Notes under the pieces: generated by a model
What the model was told of the DNA's origin: nothing
Seen by the model: only the letters and a program-made list of their open reading frames with translations
Databases searched by the model: none
Translations under genes and position numbers: made by a program
Shown: one piece after another, positions 48,549 through 61,710 of the stretch
Layout: each line of letters begins with the position of its first letter
Numbering within the stretch: position 1 is the first letter of the stretch
NCBI GenBank assembly: GCA_033398695.1
Contig: CM065817.1
Coordinates: 70,048,001 to 70,112,000, forward strand
Direction: 5' to 3'
Length of the DNA stretch: 64,000 bases
DNA from: Orobanche coerulescens
Lineage: Eukaryota > Streptophyta > Magnoliopsida > Lamiales > Orobanchaceae

Positions 48549-48630
48549 TAGCGCACATTAATCACTTGACGTAGCGTGCGCTAAGTTGCTCCCGTTAGCG
48601 CGCGCTAGCCAGTAAGCTTAGCGTGCGCTA
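48549..48630 (-). promoter_or_regulatory. Dyad quartet downstream of the LTR B1 TATA box
   Basis: Four words (TAGCGCACATTA, TAGCGTGCGCTA, TAGCGCGCGCTA, TAGCGTGCGCTA) start at 48549, 48572, 48596 and 48619: steps 23, 24, 23. The same quartet occurs in B2 (54433, 54456, 54480, 54503) and B3 (about 60246-60329). It lies in the presumed transcribed part of the LTR. Confidence 0.8.
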
Positions 48631-49331
48631 ATGCTGTACAGATGCATGTTTTTCAGATACCGATCAACATATGGCGATTTCAAGAACACTAAGTGATTCT
48701 AAATCATGCTCATAGATATCAAAACAACGAAATCCGATATCCTTTAACATATAAGTATTCATCCAACCCTTAATCCAATTCTTATATTCAAATATCACCT
48801 TCTTCCTCAAATATCAACATCATGAACACCAAGAACCTTAACAACACTCCCCTAATCTAACATTATAGAGATTAATCATCAACAATGATATCAACATCCG
48901 CAAAAGAGAAGAAGGATTCACCAACTTATTTCAAGAAAATGAACTACCTAATTCAAACCACACGAATCATATTAATATCATCATACTCCGGTAATCCATC
49001 TCATAATCATGCTTGTCAACTTGTTTATGTAATAATCATCAACTCAAGAACATCAACATTCAATCCAGAATGTAATCCAAGGATGAAGAGTGATTACCTT
49101 TATGAAGGAATGGATTGATTTCCAAGGTTGAATCCATTTCCAAGAATCGCCAATGATTTAAAGAACAAAGCTTTAATCCATGATTTCCATCTTTAATCTT
49201 GTTAAAGAGGATCATCCCTCAGTGTTTAGGAACTCCAAAAGTCCTCCCAAGGTTCTCTCTATCGGTTACAAGAAGAGAATGGACGAAATGCTTCATAACA
49301 CCCTTCTGTCCCTTTTTATAAAGTATATTAC

Positions 49332-49816
49332 TAGCGTACGCTAAACCTTATGTTTATCGTGCGCTATGGCCTTAGCGGGCGCTAACTGACTTTGTTAGCA
49401 TGCGCTATCGCAGTCTAGAGGCTACAACATGTGCTTACGTACGTAACACCCATGCATTAGCGTACGTAACTTACACTCTCTAGCATATGCAAGTCCTTGC
49501 ATTTAGCGTGCGCTAATATCAGTTGACTCGTTTGTCTGTATGCTCCGAAGACTGGTCCACATGCCGAAAGTGCTGATGAGGATAAGATTCCTTTTTGTCC
49601 AATATATCATTAGCGTGCGCTAACCTTTAGGGTTTAGCGTGCGCTAGTACTACATTACAAACATCCGTTGACTTTTCAGAACGTGCGCCGAAAGTGGCCT
49701 GGTCCACACGCAGATTCCCTCTGAGCTGTTCTTCACTAGCGTACGCTAAGTTGTGTCCGTAGCGTGTGCTAAACCTGCACGATAGCGTGCGCTACTCGTG
49801 ATTATTAGCATGCGCT
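49332..49816 (-). promoter_or_regulatory. Dyad-word array upstream of the LTR B1 TATA box, 4+2+4+4
   Basis: Groups: 49332, 49355, 49373, 49396; 49435, 49458, 49481, 49504 (exact 23-bp steps, words degenerate to TTACGTACGTAA and TAGCATATGCAA); a pair near 49611 and 49635; and 49737, 49760, 49783, 49805. The core word is TAGCGTGCGCTA. The array ends within about 10 bp of the TATA box. Confidence 0.8.
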
Positions 49817-50053
49817 AATAATGTTACACTTAGCCATTTTCAGCCATTCTTGTCCGATGTCTCGACGTATCGGATACGTATACATGACGCACTATATCCT
49901 CAAATACAATTGTCGACCAAGTACGACAATTATACCGATACTGACATCTCAGTCCTTCTTTTATTTTATCTATACTGTACAGATTCCACACTGTACAATA
50001 TAACTCGGATAAAATAATATTAAACAACGGTAGTAGAAATTCCGGATATTACA

Positions 50054-52500
50054 TACTACAGCACTAAAAATAAGTTTGGTCCTCGAAACTTGCATTCCGT
50101 CATAAAAACAAACAAACATACTATTCAACCAAAATATTCCGAAACCATCACAACAATAATTAAACATCATTATTACCGAATAACCAAACAGTACATTTGC
50201 CAATGCGCAAATTTGATGATCTCCTGAGATACTAGCAATCACAATTCCATGAGTCTCTAGAAAATATATCATCTTCGGATGAAGTAACCTATCCGTGTCA
50301 AATCTCGTCTACCTAATTACACAATCAAGTCCCAATCTTCTAAAAACCAATAATGCACGATACATCTGTGAAACAATTGCTGAACACAATGGCAACGAAT
50401 CCCGAAACATCGACAGACAATCTGAACGCTCAGATGATCACCAGTAATAATCAACCAATAAATTAACTGAGAATATCATCGACATGATAAACTCTAATAC
50501 GACCAATCCAAAGGTCAAAACACGGTCAAGAATATCATCATCATGATAAACTCCAATATTACCAATGAATTATCAACGAAAATCGAGAATACCTTCACAC
50601 GGTAAACTCCAACACGATCAACATAGAACCGTAGAAACCAATATACGAAAGAACAAAATTCTCAAAACATTAAACAAATCACATACAATGAATCTCAACG
50701 AAACACAACCGACTGGTGAACATTCCCCTCGGCATACGAACAACCAATCGCAAATCGATGAACATACCAATCATACATGGAGTGGGAACGACCACTCAAT
50801 ATCCAAAACAACCAGCATGGGATTACCATCCCCAAATCTACACTTACAAAGGAATCATTCAAAAGTCACTATGGTAGAGTCGTGCTACTACTATGCCAAT
50901 GGTATCACATAGTACATATGTCCCAGTTTTGTAAAATCCAAAGTTCCAAAATCATATCCTGTACCCGAATCTACAATATGCAGCATATTCCTCTTATCTG
51001 ATCAATTAATCGATCATCCCTGGATAACCAAATTACCATACTAAAGTTCGGTTCTCTCTTCGTCGTACCGTTAGAGTGTTATCCAGTTTGTGAGTCTTAC
51101 TCAGCACTTCACCATGATATGCACTATGCACTAAATGCGTATGTATATGAGTCACATTTTCAAAACCCGTTCGAAATCATATAGTCTGGTCAAGAAGACA
51201 AATTTTCGAAAGTTGTTATAAAAATTTCAAAACTCAAAACAAAATTTTCGTAAGACCACAAAATAATTTTCGAAAAATTAAATCGGCTCGCTGGTGCCAA
51301 GTATTCGATAACAGTTTTCCTTCGAATCCACACGATTACGAAGTTTTAGAATGAAAACTATGCAAATGATTGACTACATCCGTACTCCTGTATACCAATT
51401 CGGTTCGTCACCAATATCCACTGATATTCCATCGGAAAACCACACGATAGAGTTCCAAAATCTCAGTATATAAATTCCAACCAAAAACTCCTATTCCACA
51501 TATGACTCGCAACGTCGACTATTTTCCATCCTGGATCACCTCAATTATGTTGTGACGAAACATTGAAACAAATCAACACAGCGAAAGACTTCCCGAGAGG
51601 TTTCATTTGAACAAGTAAGCCAAAACCCCGAAAGGCAGGAACCAAATAGATAAACGATTAATAAAGTGTTTTACAATTCTCGGGAGTTTTAAGAAAACAG
51701 AAAAGCCTTTTGAATCATTAGGGTCTCAGCCCGTATCTCGTTCTGCATTACAAGAAATTTAAAAAGTAGAAAACCCTTTTTCGGACCCCAAGTCCTGAGT
51801 TATAAAACCATTTCAAAATCGATTGGGTCTCGGCCCAAAAATCATTTTCCGCAAAACATCCATAAAACATTCATTTTGAAAAGTATCATTTTCAAATGCT
51901 CAAAAACAGTTCGTATATCTCAAGATGAACTAACATGACTACATGTTCTCCTGAACAATCCACAATATTTCTCCCAAATGCACAACTCCATTCCAAAACT
52001 TAATCGACATATTGCTTTCCAAAATCATAACTTCTCAAGATCATCAATCCTGTCCCAACTCTGTCACCTTATACTGTAATGCATAATATTATGCTGAATC
52101 TCAAAGCATATCAACTTAGAACGGCAATAAATCTCAATGAAATTTAAAAATCCAAATACATACAGATCATGAAGCCGACGATTTCCCCATGATACTGGCA
52201 CATGTCTCGACTGTAGAAAATACTCGACATAGATATTTTCAAAACACACATTTTGCAAACTCAGTTCAACTCGAGAACACAATACAACTCTATCTGAAGA
52301 AACACGTTAACACTATTTGAAAAAGTTTACAACAACCCCAATACTACACTGGTAAATCACATAACGCACATGCCCGAGTGAACAACAAAACTCAGAGCTC
52401 AAACACTTGTCAACCGACAACTCGAATGACACGACAAAAACACGACCCAACTCGACCCGGCTGCCTAGGTTTTCACAACCTAAGCTCCGATACCATATTC
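50054..52500 (-). mobile_element. Array B internal region 1, non-coding
   Basis: About 2.45 kb between LTR B1 and B2 with no recognisable protein. AT-rich. Small plus-strand frames (for example 50565-50912) recur in the second unit only because the units are copies. Confidence 0.75.
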
Positions 52501-55500
52501 TGTAACACCCCCAAATCCGACCGAGAATATTACAGCGCCGTGGGCCCCGAGATGGAACCCACAAGGCTGAAGGAAATTTTCGCAAACATTTACAAATGCC
52601 CAAGAGGCTAACGACGGTACTGTCTTTTAAAAACATTTGAAGACTTAATAAAATTCGTTTATCAAACCGTCGTAAAATCTCATTTGAAATCACAAGGCCC
52701 GAAATGCCAAAGCTCAATTGTTTAAGAACATATGTTAAGCTATCTCTTACACGTACCGACAGAATAGATTTAGAAAACGATTGCCAAAGTAACCTAAGTT
52801 ACCAGATACCAAAAGGCCATTTAAAAATACTCACGCAGCGGATAAAAACAAACAATTAAAATACTGTAGCAGCGGAATACAACAACTGATCAGAAACTCA
52901 ACACACAAATACATGTCCTAGCCAGTATCCTACGGGAAGCTCATCTCTTCATGACCGCTACAAGCTTGATAATCCAAGAACCTAAAAATAAAGCCCACGA
53001 CGGGGTCAGCCATAATATCCAACAATGATAACCATCACATCACGTCAATAATTACATATCAATGGAAATACTAAGTAAGAATACGACCGATGTAATCTTA
53101 CTGTCGTAACTTTACGAAAATCCACGATTCGTATCCTTAACAACACATTAAGGTAATACCGAAATATCTGTATGGTATCTCAACAATACCCAAGGTTCTC
53201 AAAACATTATCATAACTCGCGATACGGAAATTATACCAACTCTGGCCAATTCAATCCATCGGATAACATCGACAATTCCAATACGATAATCGATTGTCCA
53301 TCAAACATAAGTACTAAGGAAATACGGAACATACCTCAAAATACGAAATACCATTACCATCACGTCAGTCTAATCCGAGATCAGATCAACACAACATACG
53401 GACATGGTCTTAACACAAGACCTACAAATGCATACTCATATGACAACGTCAATATGATCACAACAATAATGACAATGTATACTTATGGCAAACCCATAAT
53501 ATACATATGCACAACAACAATACATGGTAATCCAATGATCCAGCGCACACAGCTATATATTCCCATGATGATCCCGTCGGACCAACGCATGGTGGCATTA
53601 CCTGTCCAACGATCCAGCGCACACAGCTATAGATAGATGATCCCGTCGGACCAACGCATGGTGGACATATGACAACAATGCACAACTGCACAAAACAACA
53701 GTACACAATACACGACAACAACAATGCACAAATGCATGACAACAACGTTACACGAATGTATCACGACATGACCGACACAAATGACAGAAATGATTAGATT
53801 ACTTGCCCCGAGTCCTTCGAGAACGATCTCAATGTCTAAACCATCACGAACCATTATCCTCAATACTCGACAGTCCAAAGTATCACGGATTGCAGATAAT
53901 TCATATCTTCGTCTTTATCACAATATATCCTCGATATACAAGTATACTAATAACAAAACTAAACCATATACATTATGATTTAGATTCCCAATACTTGAAT
54001 ACGATTTACAATCCCAAATCTCCTGTGATTACGATTATAAACATTGCTATACGAATTAGACACGAATGAAACGAAAATCATTCGTTAAATACTATAACTG
54101 AGCAAGTAATAACTTACCTCGATACCGATACGACGATGATGAAGTCGTCACTAATCTCATTGTCTTCGTCTACTAGCTCCTCTGCCCTGACCAACGCCAT
54201 TCACGACATACTCGAACATGACCGCGACATATGGTTATAAACACCGATCAATAATCTCAACCTATTACAATAATCGATAAACAACAAGTTCGACAACAAT
54301 CAACAATCGATAAAACCAATTCACAAACCCAACGGCTCAACATTATCTCGGTTAACCACAAGTCTGATCAAACCAACTTAACGATCACGAATTTAGAACC
54401 AAAACACAAAAATACTGTACTTTCTGCCTTCTTAGCGCACGTTAATCACTTAACGTAGCGTGCGCTAAGTTGCTCCCGTTAGCGCGCGCTAGCCAGTAAG
54501 CTTAGCGTGCGCTAATGCTGTACAGATGCATGTTTTTCAGATACCGATCAACATATGGCGATTTCAAGAACACTAAGTGATTCTAAATCATGCTCATAGA
54601 TATCAAAACAAGGAAATCCGATATCCTTTAACATATAAGTAATCATCCAACCCTTAATCCAATTCTTATATTCAAATATCTTCTTCCTCAAATATCAACA
54701 TCATGAACACCAAGAACCTTAACAACACTCCCCTAATCTAACATTACAGAGATTAATCATCAACAATGATATCAATATCCGTAAAGGAGAAGAAGGATTC
54801 ACCAACATATCTCAAGAAAACGAAGTACCTAATTCAAACCACATGAATCATATTAATATCATCATACTCCGGTAATCCATCTCATAATCATGCTTGTCAA
54901 CTTGTTTATGTAATAATCATCAACTCAAGAACATCAACATTCAATCCAAAACGTAATCTAAGGATGAAGAGTGATTACCTTTATGAAGGAATGGATTGAT
55001 TTCCAAGGTTGAATCCATTTCCAAGAATCGCCAATGATTTAAAGAACAAAGCTTTAATCCATGATTTCCATCTTTATTCTTGTTAAAGAGGATCATCCCT
55101 CAGTGTTTAGGAACTCAAAAAGTCCTCCCAAGGTTCTCTCTATCGGTTGCAAGAAGAGAATGGACGAAATGCTTCATAACACCCTTCTGTCCCTTTTTAT
55201 AAAGTATATTACTAGCGTGGGCTAAACCTTATGTAGCGTGCGCTATGGCCTTAGCATGCGCTAACTGACTTTGTTAGCATGCGCTATCGCAGTCCAGAGG
55301 CTACAGTCTGGCTTCGTACATGTGCTTACGTACGTAACGCCCATGCATTAGCGTACGTAACTTACACTCTCTAGCATACATAAGTCCTTGCATTTAGCAT
55401 GCGCTAATATCAGTTGACTCGTTTGTCTGTATGCTCCGAAGACTGGTCCACATGCCGAAAGTGCTGACGAGGATAAGATTCCTTTTTGTCCAATATATCA

Positions 55501-55944
55501 TTAGCATGCGCTAACCTTTAGGGTTTAGCGTGCGCTATTACTACATTACAAACATCCGTTGACTTATCAGAACGTGCGCCGAAAGTGGCCTGGTCCACAC
55601 GCAGATTCCCTCTGAGCTGTTCTTCACTAGCGTACGCTAAGTTGTGTCCGTAGCGTGCGCTAAACTAGCACGATAGCGTGCGCTACTCATGATTATTAGC
55701 ATGCGCTAGTAATGTTACACTTAGCCATTTTCAGCTATTCTTGTCCAACGTCTCGACATATCAAATACGTATACATGAGGCAATATATTCTCAAATACAA
55801 TTGTCGACCAAGTACGACAATTATACCGATACTGACATCTCAGTCCTTCTTTTATTTTATCTATAATGTACAGATTCCACGCTGTACCATATAACTCGGA
55901 TAAAATAATATTAAACAACGGTAGTAGAAATTCTGGATATTATA
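52501..55944 (-). repeat. LTR B2, complete
   Basis: TGTAACACCCCC to GGATATTATA (the last CA changed to TA). Collinear with B1. Dyad words at about 54433-54514 and 55213-55710, with the TATA box between at about 55192-55203. Confidence 0.87.
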
Positions 55945-58381
55945 TACTACACCACTTAAAATAAGTTTCGTCCTCGAAACTTGCATTCCGTCATAAAAAC
56001 AAACAAACATACTATTCAACAAAAATATTCCGAAACCACCACAACAATAATCAATCATCATTATTACCGAATAACCAAACAGTACATTTGCCAATGCGCA
56101 AATTCGACGATCTCCTGAGATACTAGCAATCACAATTCCATGAGTCTCAAGAAAATATATCATCTTCGGATGAAGTAACCTATCCGTGTCAAATCTCGTC
56201 TACCTGATTACACAATCAAGTCCCAATCTGCTAAAAACCAAAAATGCACGATACATCTGTGAAACAATTGCTCAACACAATGGCAACGAATCCTGAAACA
56301 TCGACAGACAATCTGAACGCTCAGATGATCACCAGCAATAATCAATCAATAAATTAACTGAGAATATCATCGACATGATAAACTCTAATACGACCAATCC
56401 AAAGCTCAAAACACGGTCGAGAATATCATCATCATGATAAACTCCAATATTACCAATGAACGATCAACGAAAATCGAGAATACCTTCACACGGTAAACTC
56501 CAACACGATCAACATAGAACCGAAGAAACCGATATACGAAAGAACAAAATTCTCAAAACATTAAACAAATCACATACAGTGAATCTCAACGAAACACAAC
56601 CGACTGGTGAACATTCCCCTCGGCATACGAACAACCAATCACAAATCGATGAACATACCAATCATACATGGAGTGGGAACGACCACTCAATATCCAAAAC
56701 AACCAGCATGGGGTTACCATCCCCAAATATACACTTACAAAGGAATCATTCAAAAGTCACTATGGTAGAGTCGTGCTACTACCATACCAATGGAATCACA
56801 TAGTACATATGTCCCGGTTTCCTAAAATCCAAAGTTCCAAAATCATATCCTGTACCCGAATCTACAATATGCAACATATTCCTCTTATCTGATCAATTAA
56901 TCGATCATCCCTGGATAACCAAATTACCATACTAAAGTTTGGTTCTCTCTTCGTCGTACCATTAGAGTGTTATCCAGTTTGTGAGTCTTACTCAGAACTT
57001 CACCATGATATGCACTATGCACTAAATGCGTATGTATATCAATCACATTTTAAAAACCAGTTTGAAATCATATAGTCTCGTCAAGAAGACAAATTTTTGA
57101 AAGTTCTTACAAAAATTTCAAAACTCAACAAAATTTTTGTAAGACCACAAAATAATTTTCGAAAAATTAAATCGGCTCGCTGGTGCCAAGTATTCGATAA
57201 CAGTTTTCCTTTGAATCCACACGATTTCGAAGTTTTAGAATGAAAACTATGCAAATGATTGACCACATCCGTACTCCTGTATACCAATTCGGTTCGTCAC
57301 CAATATCCACTGATATTCTATCAGAAAACCACACGATAGAGTTCCAAAATCTCAGTATATAAATTCCGACCAAAAACTCCTATTCCACATATGACTCGCA
57401 ACGTTGACCATTTTCCATCCTGGATCACCTCAATTATGCTATGACGAAACATTGAAACAAATCAACACAGCGAAAGACTTCCCGAGAGGTTTCATTTGAA
57501 CAAGTAAGCCAAAAGCCCGAAAGGCAGGAACGAAATAGATAAACGATTAATAAAGTGTTTTACAATTCTCGGGAGTTTTAAGAAAACACAAAGGCCATTT
57601 GAAACATTAGGGTCTCAGCCCGTATCTCGTTTTGCATTACAAGAAATTTAAAAAGTAGAAAACCCTTTTTCGGACCCCAAGTCCTGAGTTATAAAACCAT
57701 TTCAAAATCGATTGGGTCTCGACCCAAAAATCATTTTCCGCAAAACATCCATAAAACATTCATTTTGAAAAGTATCATTTTCAAATGCTCAAAAAGAGTT
57801 CGTATATCTCAAGATGAACTAACATGACAACATGTTCTCCTGAACAATCCAAAATATTTCTCCCAAATGCACAACTCCGTTCCAAAACTTAATCGACATA
57901 TTGATTTCCAAAATCATAACTTCTCAAGATCATCAATCATGTCCCAACCCTGTCACCGTAATGCATAATATTCCGTTGAATCTCAAAGCATATCAACTTA
58001 GAACGGCAATAAATCTCAATGAAATTTAAAAATCCAAATACTTACAGAGCATGAAGTCCACGATTTCCCCGTTATACCGGCACATGTCTCGACTCTAGAA
58101 ATACTCGACATAGATATTTTCAAAACACACATTTTGCAAACTCAGTTCAACTCGAGAACACAATACAACTCTATCTGAAGAAACACGTTAACACCATTTG
58201 AAAAAGTTTACAACAACCCCAGTACTACACAAGTAAATCACATAACGCACAAGCCCGAGTGAACAACAAAACTCAGAGCTCAAACACTTGTCGACCGACA
58301 ACTCGAATGACATGACAAAAACATGACCCAACTCGACCCGGCTGCCTAGGTTTTCACAACCTAAGCTCCGATACAATATTC
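55945..58381 (-). mobile_element. Array B internal region 2, non-coding
   Basis: Collinear with internal region 1, differing by scattered substitutions and small gaps. The primer-binding site is one base off (GATACAATA in place of GATACCATA on the plus strand). Confidence 0.75.
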
Positions 58382-61147
58382 TGTAACACCGCCAGATCCG
58401 ACCGGGAATATTACAGCGCTGTGGGCCCCAAGATGGAACCCATAAGGCTGAAGGAAATTTTCGCAAACATTTACAAATAACCAAGAGGCTAACGACGGTA
58501 CTATCTTTTAAAAACATTTGAAGACTTAATAAAATCCGTTTATCAAACCATCGTAAAATCTCATTTGAAATCACAATGCCCGAAATGCCAATGCTCAATT
58601 GTTTAAGAACATACGTTAAGCTATCGCTTACACGTACTGACAGAATAGATTTATAAAACGATTGCCAAAGTAACCTAAGTTACCAGATACCAAAAGGCCA
58701 TTTAAAAATACTCACACAGCGGATAAAAACAGACAATTAAAATACTCTAGCAGCGAAATACAACAACTGATCAGAAATTCAACACACAAATACATGTCCT
58801 AGCCAGTATCCTCCGGGAAGCTCATCTCTTCACGACCACTACAAGCTTGATAATCCAAGAACCTAAAAAGAAAGCCCATGACGAGGTCAGCCATAATATC
58901 GAACAATGATAACCATCATATCACGTCAATAATAATATATCAATGGAAATACTAAGTAAGAATATGACCAATGTAATCTTATTGTCGTAACTTTACGAAA
59001 ATCCACGATTCGTATCCTTAACAACACATTAAGGTAATACCGAAATATCTATACGGTATGTCAACAATACCCAAGGTTCTCAAAACATTATCATAACTCG
59101 CGATACGGAAATTATACCAACTCTGGCCAATTCAATCCATCGGATAATGTCGACAATTCCAATACGATAATCGATTGTCCATGAAAGACAAGTATCAAGG
59201 AAATACGGAACATACCTCAAGATACGAAATACCATTACCATCACGCCAATCTAATCCGAGATCAGATCAACACAACATACGAACATGGTCCTAACACAAG
59301 ACCTACAAATGCATACTCATATGACAACGTCAATGTGATCACAACAATAACGACAATGTATACTTATGGCAAACCCATAATATACATATGCACAACAACA
59401 ATACATGGTAATCCAACGATCCAGCGCACACAGCTATAGATTCCCATGATGATCCTGTCGGACCAATGCATGGTGGACATATGACAACAATGCACAACTG
59501 CACAAAACAACATTACACAATACACGACAACAACAATGCACAAATGCATGACAACAACGTTACACGAATGTATCACGACATGACCGACACAAATGATAGA
59601 AATGATTAGAGTACTTTCCCCGAGTCCTTCGAGAACGATCTCAATGTCTAAACCATCACGAACCATTATCCTCAATACTCGACGGTCCAAAGTATCAAGG
59701 ATTGCAGATAATTCATATCTTCGTCTTTATCACAATATATCCTCGATATACAAGTATACTAATAACAGAAGTAAACCATATACATTATGATTTAGATTCC
59801 CAAAACTTGAATACGATTTATAATCCCAAATCTCATGTGATTACGATTATAAACATTGCTATACGAAATATACACGAATGAAACGGAAATTATTCATTAA
59901 ATACTATAACTGAGCAAGTAATAACTTACCTCGATACCGATATGACGATGATGAAGCCGTCACTAATCTCATTGTCTTCGTCTACTAGCTCCTCGGCCCT
60001 GACCAATGCCATTCACGATATACTCAAACATGACCGCGACATACGGTTATAAACACTGATCAATAATCTCAACCTATTACAATAATCGATAAACAACAAG
60101 TTCGACAACCATCAATAATCGATAAAACCAATTAACAAACCCAACGACTCAACATTATCTCGGTTAACCACAAGTCTGATCAAACCAGCTTAAACGATCA
60201 CGAATTTAGAACCACAACACAAAAATACTGCACTTTCTGCCTTCTTAGCGCACGTTAATCACTTAATGTAGCGTGCGCTAAGTTGCTCCCGTTAGCGCGC
60301 ACTAGCCAGTAAGCTTAGCATGCGCTAATGCTGTACAGATGCATGTTTTTTAGATACCGATCAACATATGGCGATTTCAAGAACACTGAGTAATTATAAA
60401 TCATGCTCATAGATATCAAACCAACGAAATCCGATATCCTTTAACATATAAGTAATCATCCAACCCTTAATCCAATTGTTATATTCAAATATCATCTTCT
60501 TCCTCAAATATCAACATCATGAACACCAAGAACCTTAACAACACTCCCATAATCTAACATTACAGATATTAATCATCAACAATGATATCAACATCCGCAA
60601 AGGAGAAGAATGATTCACCAACTTATCTCAAGAAAACGAACTACCTAAATCAAACCACACGAATCATATTAATATCATCATACTCTGGTAATCCATCTCA
60701 TAATCATGCTTGTCAACTTGTTTATGTATTAATCATCAACTCAATAACATCAACATTAAATCCAAAACGTAATCCAAGGATGAAGAGTGATTACCTTTAT
60801 GAAGGAATGGATTGATTTCCAAGGTTGAATCCATTTCCAAGAGTCGCCAATGATTTAAAGAACAAAGATTTAATCCATCATTTTCATCTTTAATCTTGTT
60901 AAAGAGGATCATCCCTCAGTGTTTAGGAACTCCAAAAGTCCTCCCAAGGTTCTCTCTATCGGTTGCAAGAAGAGAATGGACGAAATGCTTCATAACACCC
61001 TTCTGTCCCTTTTTATAAAGTATATTACTACGTGCGCTAAACCTTATGTTTAGCGTGCACTATGGCCTTAGCGTGCGCTAACTGACTTTGTTAGCGTGCG
61101 CTATCGCAGTCCAGAGGCTACAGTCTGGCTTCGTACATGTGCTTACA
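58382..61147 (-). repeat. LTR B3, truncated by nested insertion
   Basis: Starts TGTAACACCGCC and follows B1/B2 until GTGCTTACA, inside the dyad-word array, where the next LTR begins. It lacks a duplicated stretch present in B1/B2 at about 53540-53640. Confidence 0.87.
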
Positions 61148-61492
61148 TGTAATACCCGGTTGTAAATTCATTAATTATCATTCAGTAATTGCCACTCATA
61201 ATTTTTTCACTCAGGAATAATCATTCGTCATTCGTATTCATTCACTTCGTGTTCATCTTTTGGCTTATCTTGGAGTCATGTATCAGTTTTTCTTCATCAC
61301 TTATTTCTGTTCGGGGATCGATACGAGAATATTTTCATCATCATCATCATGATTGGTCACTTTGTGTTGGGAGTTCCATGACTGTTTCACCGATTGGACA
61401 TGACCTATTATCGTGTAAGATGTGCAGGTCGTGTGTAGGCATGCGTGTCCTGTCACTTTTGTGTTCCCTTGTCATTTTGGCCCTCAGCAGGT

Positions 61493-61710
61493 ACGCACGA
61501 GCGTGACACATGAGCATCTGCTCGTGCGTGCTGCTCGTGCGTGGCATCAGGATTGGGCGGTGCACTTTGTCGACCATCAGGGACACACGAGCAAGACACA
61601 CGAGCAAGTGCTCGTGCATGCTGCTCGTGCGTGAGATAAGTGGCTGGGCAGTGGCCTGGCGCACGACCAGACACACGGACATTTGGTTGTGCGTTTTGGT
61701 CGTGCGTCAC
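61493..61710 (+). promoter_or_regulatory. CACGAGCA / TGCTCGTG array, three blocks of four, upstream of TATA
   Basis: Each block has two sites of one orientation then two of the other, so the block is a large inverted repeat. Block 1 is about 61494-61542, block 2 about 61584-61634, block 3 about 61660-61709 (degenerate: CACGACCA, TGGTCGTG). The TATA box TATATAA follows at 61716-61722. Confidence 0.75.

Larger units (their letters stand above)
46615..50053 (-). repeat. LTR B1, complete
   Basis: About 3.44 kb. In element orientation: start at 50053, dyad words 49816-49332, TATA box (minus TTTATAAAAAG, about 49312-49323), likely donor AAAG/GTAATCA at 49097, a second dyad quartet 48630-48549, likely acceptor TTTTTAG/GTTCT at 47096, end at 46615. 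Here and in B2, repeated CGTCGGACCAACGCATGGTG-like text forms a tandem duplication (47640-47780; 53530-53665). Confidence 0.87.
46615..61147 (-). mobile_element. Array B: LTR-internal-LTR-internal-LTR of a second non-autonomous family
   Basis: LTRs at 46615-50053, 52501-55944 and 58382-61147 (cut) alternate with internal regions of about 2.44 kb; period 5886 then 5881. Ends are TGTAACACC and GATATTACA. On the minus strand each internal starts with a TGGTATCGGAGC primer-binding site (52483-52494; degenerate near 58364-58375). It ends with TTTCGAGGACSAAACTTAT before the LTR, although the purine tract proper is weak. No gag or pol is present; the largest frames are about 100-136 residues and unlike known proteins. 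The array is inserted in the CACTA TNPA-like gene. Confidence 0.85.

Noticed and set aside
50565..50912. 115-residue plus-strand frame, repeated at 56456-56803
   Set aside because: Lies antisense in family B internals, low-complexity Asn/Thr/His-rich, and conserved no better than surrounding non-coding sequence.
53172..53636. 154-residue plus-strand frame in LTR B2
   Set aside because: The same region in LTR B1 and B3 is interrupted by stops, and it is antisense to the LTR.
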